Below are positions 52,441 through 61,250 of a DNA stretch of 64,000 nt, piece after piece. The stretch comes from Cryptomeria japonica (Eukaryota > Streptophyta > Pinopsida > Cupressales > Cupressaceae): assembly GCF_030272615.1 (NCBI RefSeq), contig NC_081412.1, positions 474,431,657 to 474,495,656 on the forward strand. Reading direction: 5' to 3'. The notes beneath the pieces were generated by a model. It did no database searches. It had not been told where the DNA came from and was given only the letters and a program-made list of their open reading frames with translations. The number at the start of each line of letters is the position of its first letter. The first letter of the stretch is position 1. A program made the translations under genes and the position numbers.

Positions 52441-52899
52441 TTTTTCTTCAATTAGTAATGGAAGATTAGCCTTAATTATTCTATAATTTTTATGTGATTG
52501 AAAAACATTCACCAATGTAATTATTATTTTTCCCCAAAAATACTGAATGCTTCACCTTAATTTTTCCACATTTTTCATGCAATATGAACAAAATCGCCGA
52601 TATAAGTATTATTTTTTCCCAAAAATAATGAATTATTCGCCTTAACTTTTCAAAAAAATTCACGCAAAAAAAAAAAGATTTGCCAATAAAATTAATTTTT
52701 TTCCCAAAAAGAGTGAAAAGTTCACCTTAATTTTCATACAATTCTTACACAACTGAGAAAAAATCACCAACGAAATTTAATATTCTTCCCCTATTAAAAA
52801 AAAAATTGCCAAAAAAATTAATATGTTCCCCCAAAATATTGAAAGATTTGCCAGGATTTTACACCTTTACCCAAGGGGGGTTTCTTAAAGTTATCCCTG
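52440..52899 (+). repeat. Right subterminal motif array of the hAT-like element
   Basis: Five or six diverged tandem copies of a unit of about 75-80 bp: TTCGCCTTAA(T/C)TTTTC, CACGCAA, AAAAT(C/T)GCCAA, AATTAATTTTTTTCCC, AAAAA, repeated to the terminus. Embedded TTCGCC/TTCACC/TTTGCC resembles the TTGGCGAA motifs of the small relative. These are likely transposase-binding arrays. Confidence 0.65.
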
Positions 52900-52907
52900 G
52901 TTTCAAC

Positions 52908-53639
52908 CATAGATTTGAAAATCTTGAACTTCTCCAATTATTTAGACTTCTCCTTTAATAAGGTAACCCACATCATTTTTGAATAATCATCAGTCAATAA
53001 CATAAAATACATGTCACCCTGCAAGCTTCTCACTCTAGAAGGACCACGTAGATCAGTATGTACAAGATCCAACAATCCATTAGAATTAAACTATTTTCTC
53101 TTATAAGTAACTCTTGTTTGCTTCCCTAATTGGCATTCCTTACATATCGGATTAGAAGTCTTTATTAACTGTAGTAGATATCTCACCACTTGAGTAGAAC
53201 TTATCTTAACCATGCAATCAAAATTTGCATGACACATTCTTCTATGCCATAACCAACTTTCATCTATTTGAGCAATCAAACAACTTTTACCACCAGCATT
53301 CAAGTGAAAGATATTACTTTTAGTCTTTGTCCCTAATGCAATCTCAGTTCTGGAGCTACTCAAGATCTCACATTTGTCATTCTTGAATTGCAAGTTATAT
53401 CCCTTATCAACCATCTAACCAACACTCAAAAGATTATGCTTTAAAACTTCAACGTACAACACATCATCAGTATTGTTCTTGCCATCAAAAGAAATAGAAC
53501 CTCTACCATAGATTACACAAGCTTTGTTATCACATAATCTTACTATACCACCATCAAACTTTTCTAAATTTACAAATTTACTCTTATCACCCGTCATATG
53601 ATGAGAGAAACCAATGTAAATTACCCATTCATCTTTCTC
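52908..53639 (-). pseudogene. Copia B integrase start, pre-integrase and protease region
   Basis: Minus strand: protease-end segment M-T-G-D-K-S-K-F (53415-53597), GAG-pre-integrase with W-L-W-H-R-R-M-C-H-A-N-F-D and C-x2-C-Q-L-G-K-Q (53091-53414), then the integrase start, in decayed sequence down to 52908, where the hAT-like insertion interrupts it. The frame is separated from gag by stops near 53598-53640. Confidence 0.8.
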
Positions 53640-54716
53640 CTAAACTTTAGCAGCCAAATGTTTCTCCTCATTAATGTAGCTTGTAGAATCTATAGTTACA
53701 GGATCATCTTCCTTGATAGCAATGAACACAAATTCGTCTCCTAAATTTCCCTTATCAGACTCATCATCTATCACACCTTCATCAGTTATGTAATAACACT
53801 TCTTCAAATATTTAGGCTTATATGGATTAAGTGTCTTCTTAGGATTTCTATCTCTTTCCGGACACCTTGATGCAAAATGTCCTATCTTATTACATGAAAA
53901 ACATTTAAGAGCTAACTTTCCTTCATACTTACCAACACCTTTAAACAATCTTCTAGAAATAAGTTATTCAAGCTCCTCAAGCTCTCTTTCTTCATCTTCC
54001 ATCTCTTTCATCTCTTTCTCATATATGGATACTCTTGTAGAACTTTCTCTCAGATCATATCTCTGCTTCCCTAAAACAACAACTTTGAATGCAGATTCAA
54101 CTTTAGGAAGAGAGTCTCCAAACTCACTCAACTCAAAAGCAGCAAGTTTACCAATCAATATGTATCTTGTCAAATTTGTCACGGTCTGGATCTCATCAAT
54201 AACAATAGATTTATGTTTGTAAGAAGGAGGCAAGGATCTCAACACTTCAGCAACAATCTTAGATTCTTCTAGTACTCCATCAACACATATGATTCCACAC
54301 ACAAGCTCATCCACTTTCTTCATAAAAGAAGTAATGTTCTCATCTTCACTCATCTTCAAGTTCTCATATTTTATCTTCAAGCTCTAGAACTTAGCAATCT
54401 TCACATGACTATCACCTTCATTCAAGGTCTCAAATTTTATCTAGATTTCATAAGCAGTCTCTAAGTCCATCACATTAGTCATTTCAGAATCTGTCAAGGA
54501 ACTCAACAATGCTTCCTTAGCTCTAATATTGACTTTTGCTTCATTTATCTCATTCGGAGTAGCAGGACCATTCTAAGGAGCATTATATACATTTTTAGTA
54601 TTCTTCTAGTACTCCTCTCCTATGCATCTCAAATGACATTACATCAGTCTTTTCCAGAGAGTGTAGTTTGTTCCATCAAATATCAAACTATCCTTCTTGA
54701 AAGCAAAGTTTTTCAT
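53640..54716 (-). pseudogene. Copia B gag with zinc knuckle
   Basis: Probable start ATG at 54716. UBN2 Gag continues in broken frames to 53964, then C-F-S-C-N-K-I-G-H-F-A-S-R-C (CCHC intact) in 53640-53948. Internal stops include several TAGs where Q or W would be expected, and TAAs at CAA positions. The middle ORF (53964-54380) encodes the L-P-P-S-Y-K block typical of copia Gag. Confidence 0.8.
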
Positions 54717-54772
54717 CTCGGATCTCCTCAAGCGGTCAAGCTTCTTCTGGAGGATCTATCTCTAATAGCAAT
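54717..54772 (-). other. Copia B leader and decayed primer-binding site
   Basis: On the minus strand the LTR end AACA is followed by ATTGCTATTAGAGATAG, which resembles a TGGTATCAGAG-type site with several changes. Confidence 0.5.
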
Positions 54773-56122
54773 TGTTGGCAACAATGCAGTATACTGAGAG
54801 GGGGGGTGAATCGGTTTGCTCAAAAACTTACTACAACTTAAACCACAAATCAAATCCGATGATTAACAGTTTAAAGCACAAAACAATACCACATCAATAA
54901 CACACATAACACAAATAATTTTGATGTGGAAAACCTGGTTAAGAGAAAAACACGGTGGGAACCTACCCACAATGAGATAATACCCTATTAGGAGTAAGTG
55001 AAATATTACAATGGGGAATGCACATGTGTTCGGGAACACTACCTAGAGTTCACTGCTCAGATAAGAAACCCAGAAGGGCTACAACCCTTAGGTAAGGCTC
55101 ACTACCTTATAGAAAGTCTCACTAACTTACAAAAGCATTTGGATTACATCCAAAGAATCATGAACTGATGAAATAGAATCTCAACATGTCTAAGTACAGT
55201 TTTGATTAAGCTCACTATAAAATCTTCTCTGCAACACACTTCTTCACATAAATTTGCACAACTTTCCTACTACTGAATGATTGATACAATATTCGCACAT
55301 AGCATGATACCTCTCAATCATTATTGCATTCATTTATACAAGTCATCAACCCATGAAATAGAGGTCGACATAACACATGCTACATATTATAAATATATAA
55401 TTACACACGCTATAACAAATGCATGTGGACCAAAACAATGTCAGCTAAGACAAAGTCTGGACCTAAACAACCAATGCGAATATGAAACACCTCCAATAAT
55501 TATGCCTCGATCATCTGCAGCATGCTACCACATCATGAATATCATATAACACGAAGAACATCACCAGACAAGGAAAATCTTCAATAACGTGTGCATTAAT
55601 CAATGCAGACCGCCAATACGCATAGAACATGATCTAAAAACATTCACAAGCAATCTGAATTGCACCACAACAACTACAACATTATCATGTCTCTATCAGA
55701 GCTCAAGAACACCAACATAACTAAATCTTGACCTGAAAGATTCGCTTGTGGATGAACCAATTGAACTGAGGATACACATTAACACACAATTCCAGAGCAA
55801 TACACATGGATTTACCAAAACCTATCAACATTGAATAACTATGAAACCAAGCAACATGTGGTAGGTATATGAGATCACAAAACTCAATCAATTCTTCATG
55901 CGGACCTCTGAAACTTTTGTTGAATCAACTAGAGGTAAGTATCTCAAAACCCATTAATCCACACCAGTCATTTGCAACACACGAGCTAAACCAACTCATT
56001 CAATCTAACTGCAACATTGAAAAATTGAGAGAACATATTCAACATATTCCTCTATCCAAAAATTCTCCCCATATGTTGACATCAATGACAACATATCAAC
56101 CAATATCCAACAATCTCTAACA
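54773..56122 (-). repeat. 5' LTR of copia B
   Basis: 1350 bp, colinear with the 3' LTR at 32086-34351 apart from the small hAT-like insertion. It holds a short ORF at 55277-55549 that is not conserved in the other copy. Confidence 0.85.
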
Positions 56123-57252
56123 ATGTCAACATATTCGGACTCTGTGTATTCCAGTGTTGCAGTCAGATTAAGTGAGTTGGTGTATTTGATCAGTCATCTG
56201 GATTTTGTTGTGCATTGCAATATCTTGGTTTGCATATTTGGAAAAGTGTTTGGGATGTTTTGGTGTGTCCTCAATTCAGATGGTTCATGATTTGGAGGTT
56301 TGCAAGTGAATCTTTCAGTTTGAGAGTCATTGTAGTTAGTGTTCTTGAAGTTCAGTATAATGATGATGAAGATTCTAGTAAGTGGTGTTGGTGTGGTTCT
56401 TTTTGTGGTAATTCATGATGCTTGTGTGCATGTTTCTAAATCATGGGCTATTCGTGGGTGGTCTTCAATGATCGTGGTGCACGTTATTGATGATTTTCCT
56501 TGATTCAGTGGTGTTCTTCATGTTCTTGAGTGACATGATGATTGTAGCGTGTTGCGGATGTTTGAGGTATAATTATTGGAGGTGTTTCATGTTTGAGGTG
56601 TTGATTTAGGTCCATACTATGTCTTAGCTGACATTCTTTTGGTCTGCATATAATGTTGTAGCGTGTATGGTTATATCTTTATAATTTGTGGTGTGTGTTG
56701 AGATGACCTTGAAAGATAGGCTGATAATATGTATAAATAAATGTAATACTGAAGTGAGAGAGGGATTTGTGTGTGTGAATACTATTGTGATCTTTCTAAA
56801 GCATCGAAGTAGTGTGAAGAAGTGTGAAGAAGTGCAAAAGAGAAGAATATTTGATATGTGCCTAACCAAAACTGTAACCAAGCATGAGGAGATATTATTC
56901 TATCAGTTCATGATCTTCCAGATGTAATCCTAATGTATTTGTAAGACAGTAAGTCTTCCCTTGGTTGTTGCCCTTTGTTGTTTTTGAGTAGTGTGCCTAA
57001 ATGCACGTGCATTCCCCATTGTAATATTTCATATACTAACATGGTATCATCATATTGTGGATAGGTTCCCATCATGGTTTTTCCCTTGACCAGTTTTTCC
57101 GCGTCAAAAATCTTGGTGTTATGTGTGTTAATGATTTGGTGTTGATTTATGCTTTCACTATTAATTATGAAATTTGAAATTGTATTTGAGTTAAGTAAAG
57201 TTTTTGATAAAACTGATTCACCCCCTCTCAGTTTTCTACCTTGTTGCCAACA
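56123..57252 (+). repeat. Right part of LTR C
   Basis: It begins with the TSD copy ATGTC and runs to GCCAACA. It aligns in reverse to B's LTR (for example GTTGCAGT(C/T)AGATTAA and the GATTCACCCCCTCTCAG end). With 32007-32085 it forms one LTR. Confidence 0.8.
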
Positions 57253-57725
57253 AAGTGGACCACACCACAATGCACTTCATCGACCAAAACAACAAGTTAT
57301 CCATATGCCACAATCACCAAAGCAAAAACAAAACATTTAAGGTCAATCAAACCCGAAATGAACATATCCACAACCATGACTCTGGAGCACATAATCACAT
57401 CCTAAATTAGAATAACAAATATAAAGACATGAACATCATAAATCGAGGATATCATCATCAAAACCAGAAATTCAGAGAAATGCAGAGCATGGTAAACATT
57501 GTCGAACACCATCATCACTATATACACTTACAAAGTACAACATATGGATCACCAAAACATAAGAGTGATATCCCAAGGAAACCTCCAACAACATAACAAA
57601 GCTTCATAACTACAACTACAACATATTAGAAATTTAGAGCATAAACTAATCATTGAAACATAGAATCAGTATGTTGACATCAATAACAACCATACTAACA
57701 CATTATCAACTTCACATTTGTAACA
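57253..57725 (-). repeat. 5' LTR of copia A, outer fragment
   Basis: It matches about 16503-16980 (for example CCACAATGCACTTCATC and CACCATCATCACTATATACA). It starts with TSD copy AAGTG and ends TTTGTAACA, next to the A target-site duplication ATCTT. Confidence 0.85.
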
Positions 57726-57730
57726 ATCTT

Positions 57731-58115
57731 ATCACTTAATTTTTACCTAGAAGAGTTCATCCACAATCTACCCCATCATTCATGCATTAATCAAGCAATC
57801 ATCATCAAACATTCTCAAGCATTCAAGGTATCCTTCAAACATCGTGGAGAAAATCATATCAATCCTCATACAAGCATGTGTTCATGCTTGAATCTTCTAT
57901 GTGTTGTCATTTTATTATATCTATACCTGTGATCACATCTAAAGAGCCTTGAATCATCAACTTCAATTAGTCATTTCAGACCTGAGGTATATCATCCAAC
58001 ATTTACTTCAGAATTTCTATTTTATATTTTAATTCAATTCAAGGTTAATTCCTGAATTGGGGTTTGACTGAATGAAAACCCCCATCAACAACCATATTTC
58101 TTTCTTTTTGTGTGC
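57731..58115 (+). mobile_element. Possible right part of the older LTR interrupted by copia A
   Basis: This continues the TATA-bearing sequence that ends at 15833. It contains CA-rich leader-like DNA (ATCATCATCAAACATTCTCAAGC) and no ORF. The right boundary and element identity are not defined. Confidence 0.3.
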
Positions 58116-59600
58116 AATAAATTAGTTCAGGAGCTGCGAGAAAGGAATCTTGGAGCAAGAATGTTTAGTAAAATAAGTCATTTACAAGATAGTGCATGAG
58201 AAATAATAATCTCTTACAATAGACCATAAGATCAAGTACATTGAGTACATATGAACAAACATGAATACCTTCCCAATAGGAGCTCCTGAAAACCTGCCTC
58301 TCTAAAGTACAATGTAGGCAAGAACATTGTTGGAGAATGTTTTTCCCTGCCATGAACTATTTACACCTTTTCATAATCTTTCATGACATAAAAGATACCT
58401 AACCCAACACGAGGAATGATAGAAAATCAATACTAGAAAGAGTAATGGAATTGTACAGTATTCTAATACAATATCTTTACTTATTTATTTGAAGTTAATT
58501 CAATAATTCTGGATCCATCTCAAATACTTGGAAAAACATAGTAGCTTCATTATAATTTCTAACACTTTCCAAACAAGGCTTCAAAATACTTATGATCATA
58601 CAAGAGCACATGAATGCACACAAGATAGCATAAGGACACATAGGATCACGTAAGAGTATTCAAGAGCATATGTTTATCCATTTTCTTATATGTATATGAA
58701 TGTCATTAAGAAGCTAAAGCATTACTCTTCTATTAAAATCCTTCAAATGATAGTGTAAGTAATTGATGATACTCCATGCAACTAATCTACATGACTTATT
58801 TACCATGAATATTATATAATTTCTTCTAATGAAATGCAGAAAAATTCACATCTCAATGAGCATGCAGTTTAACAAAATAAAGGATATTTTAACCTTAAAC
58901 ATGATTATTCAAATATTTTATTAAAGATGGTATATCACATGTATGTATAAATAAGATTGCATATATAATAAATAATACACATATATGTGTATACCTTCTA
59001 ATGCTTAAACTAATTTTAATGATAGTTATATTATGATTAGTCATCATCATGGATTAGATGTAATCACACATGTCAACATTGTGTTAGTGCATAAAGGTGA
59101 CTTAATATGCTTGACTAGACTCTTATTCATGTCACATTATATGTCTTATATTCAACTCCTACAATGATCATGAAAACATCTAGTTCTGCCCAAATAATAA
59201 AATAAAACATTATTTTAACAAATAACAATTCTTACATCATGATAACAATCAAGACTTCTTTCTCTTATAGTTAATAATGAAGTTAAGCTTCTTTCTTTAT
59301 TAAATATCTTAAAATGGATTCTTATTTTGTTACATAATTTTAAAGATTAGCCTTTTAGATATTCTATAAATGGACCAAATAAAGGTCTACGTTAAGCTAT
59401 AAAGGATAAACCTAGATCACGTTAAATTTCAACTAGTACTATAATTTTCAAATTCATTATATGTTCCTTCTTAATAACACAATGAGTTTGTTTTTCAATT
59501 ATTATTTACAATAAGACTTATTGAAGAAAAAAATACCCTATGAAATAATCTTTTAATCTTGCACACCATTAGTACTCTCATTCTAGTATATCTTTTTAAG
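58116..59600. other. AT-rich DNA, no supported gene
   Basis: No ORF, RNA gene or element terminus was recognised. Short phrases such as CACATAAGAGCA and CACAAGAT recur around 58600-58670, without a clear tandem period. Confidence 0.5.
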
Positions 59601-61226
59601 TGCCTACATTCCATTCTCTCAACTCTATAATTTCTCTTCCAGCTATCTATTACCTAGCTATTTTAAAGTGTATCTGTTATAAGAGTTTCCCATTGGAAAA
59701 TTTTGACATGCCTTATTATACTAACAAGGAAGGTTTATCATTTAATAACCAGCATTAATGATACCTTACCAATATTTATTTAAAAAACTAACTCAATGGC
59801 AAACACCATTGGCAAGAAAAATATGAAACTTATAAGTTAATGTAGACATATAAATCTGACCACTTTCCTAAGTGAATATTGAATATTCATTTTAACCTCA
59901 TTCCTCTATTTAATTAAATTCTTTATATTCATCTACTTGATTAAATAAATTACTAAATTTATTTAATTAAGTTCACCTAAGCCTTTTCTAGCCTTTGATT
60001 AAATAAATCACTTTATTTAATTAATTCCTCTTCTCCCTTTTCAATTAAATTAATCCTTGCAAATAAATAAATCTAATTTCTTTATTTAAATCTTCCACTT
60101 GTATTTATGCAAGTTGTATCTATTTGATTGAGATAAAGTAATTTTATTTTAATTAAATTCCTTTTTCCTACATCTCCCACTTACCTCTTTAACCCCTTCT
60201 AGATACTTCTAATCACTTCCAATTTAGCCTAATCCATCTCCTAAATATTATCACAATCCTAATCAAAGAGAAGTCACTTCTCAAAGCCTTCAAAGTCTTC
60301 AATAACCATTAAAGGCTTAATGTCCTTAACAAGTTAAGCCTCAAAGTCTTCCTAACCATTAATGGCTAACTCAACCTTCTTGCATGATTAGAGACTTTCT
60401 CTCTAACTCAACCCTCATCTAACCCAAGGGTCTCATCAAGCATTGATGGATATAACCTTGGTTATCCCTTTAACCCTTGCACAAGAGTTTACCCCTTGGG
60501 TAAAATCTTTATCCAATGGATAACCCTAGTCTAACCTTAACCCTTACCTCCTAAGGTAACCTTCATGTCTTCTCAAGCATTTAATGCTTCTTTCATCTCC
60601 TCTCAAGCAACCTCTTGTTGACAATTGTCACCATTTCATTGGTGAGAATTGTAAACATGGATTGATTAACTTTCAATCCTGGCCCTTGTTAAGATTATCC
60701 AATCTTTACCATCCATTGCCCTATTTTTCCTATAAATAGAGCTCTCATTCTCTCATTTTCATATATCCAAGTTTTATGCATCTAACTTATAGTAATTTTT
60801 CTAATCATCTAGCCTCCCTTTGATAAATCATCTTAATAACATTTAGAAACATTTTCAATATCATAGCATATCCATGTTAGACTAGTATATTTTGTTAGGA
60901 TAGGATTACTAATCTTTATCATAGCATCATATTCATACTAGTTTAAATCATTCTAGTTTCAATAGCATACATATCTAGGAATGCATTCATGCTTATAAAC
61001 AAATATCACTCGTTCTTGGAGTTGTCATTCCTAAGTCACTTTTCTCAGTGATCTGAGAGAAAAGACATTGACTTTAGGGATCATATGAGATAGAGAACAA
61101 TGGGACACCCCTTGGGAAGTTGAGCTATTTAGTATAGTTCCTATAACTTGCACCAAGAGTCTCATTGGTGTGTGGACATTTTGAAACTGACTTTCATGTT
61201 TTTTTCACCCTCATTTCCCGCACACA
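59601..61226 (+). repeat. Putative 5' LTR of Ty3-like element F
   Basis: Noncoding, CT-rich sequence with TTTATTTAATTAA phrases (59880-60150), short repeats of TTAA(G/T)(G/T)CTT and TAACCCTTG, a TATA box at 60731-60738, and an end in CACACA just before a GGCGCC primer-binding-site-like sequence. The layout U3, TATA, leader and primer-binding site supports an LTR. The left end was not located and no second copy lies in the window, so the boundaries are provisional. Confidence 0.5.
60731..60738 (+). promoter_or_regulatory. TATA box in the putative LTR of element F
   Basis: TATAAATA in a TTTTTCCTATAAATAGAGCT context, a strong plant TATA, about 490 bp before the primer-binding-site-like sequence. 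Confidence 0.55.
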
Positions 61227-61230
61227 TTTC

Positions 61231-61250
61231 GGGCGCCTACCGTGGGGCTC
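61231..61250 (+). other. Primer-binding-site-like sequence of element F
   Basis: GGGCGCCTACCGTGGGGCTC resembles the (T)GGCGCCxACCGTGGGG sequence found at the LTR/internal boundary of plant Tat/Ogre-type Ty3 elements. It lies about 5 bp after CACA. Confidence 0.5.

Larger units (their letters stand above)
37065..52899 (+). mobile_element. Large hAT-like DNA transposon (15.8 kb including copia D)
   Basis: It starts CAGGGTTTATCTTAGTGGCA and ends ...AGTTATCCCTG, with a perfect 8 bp TSD GTTTCAAC at 37057-37064 and 52900-52907 that fits the hAT nTnnnnAn pattern. Removing it makes copia B's integrase sequence continuous. Its termini match the 859 bp element. Subterminal arms (37065-37560 and 52440-52899) carry many TTCGCC/TTCACC-type short motifs, as expected for transposase binding sites. 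Without copia D it is about 8.6 kb. No hAT transposase or hATC dimerisation domain was recognised. It holds three decayed coding stretches of unknown identity, so it may be an old autonomous copy or one that captured genes. Confidence 0.75.
32086..56122 (-). mobile_element. Ty1/copia element B
   Basis: LTRs at 54773-56122 (5', minus strand) and 32086-34351 (3'), both with TGTTGGCAAC...CTCTAACA ends as read on the plus strand. The TSD is diverged: AAGTT (32081-32085) versus ATGTC (56123-56127), consistent with its insertion into LTR C, where the context GTTGTCATTG precedes and AACATATTCGG follows. B's own length is about 7.3 kb after removing two hAT-like insertions. It has gag, protease, integrase, RT and RNase H remnants in the correct order on the minus strand. 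The LTRs look more diverged than those of G or D, consistent with greater age. Confidence 0.85.
32007..57252 (+). mobile_element. Solo-type LTR C (plus strand), split by copia B
   Basis: It starts TGTTGGCATT at 32007 and ends GTTGCCAACA at 57252, flanked by a perfect 5 bp TSD AAGTG (32002-32006 and 57253-57257). Its own sequence is 32007-32085 plus 56128-57252, about 1.2 kb, with no gag, pol, primer-binding site or polypurine tract, so it is a solo LTR. It belongs to the same family as B's LTR but lies in the opposite orientation. The right part contains the conserved TGATTCACCCCCTCTCAG end block. Its interruption at 32085/56123 by copia B explains the apparent inverted repeat around 56120. 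Confidence 0.8.
15834..57725 (-). mobile_element. Ty1/copia element A, outer shell of the nested stack
   Basis: Termini TGTT...AACA, flanked by ATCCT (15829-15833) and ATCTT (57726-57730), a 5 bp target-site duplication with one C/T difference. Read on the minus strand it has a partial 5' LTR (57725-57253 plus 32006 to about 31713), gag, a deleted pol, RNase H, a polypurine tract and a 3' LTR (16980-15834). Its own sequence is only about 4.8 kb once inserts are removed, because gag N-terminus, primer-binding site and most of integrase are deleted. It hosts element G and LTR C. It is non-autonomous and dead. Confidence 0.85.

Noticed and set aside
54773-57252. A foldback (inverted-repeat) transposon
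   Set aside because: The inverted similarity is explained by copia B inserted into an oppositely oriented LTR of the same family, with consistent target-site duplications.
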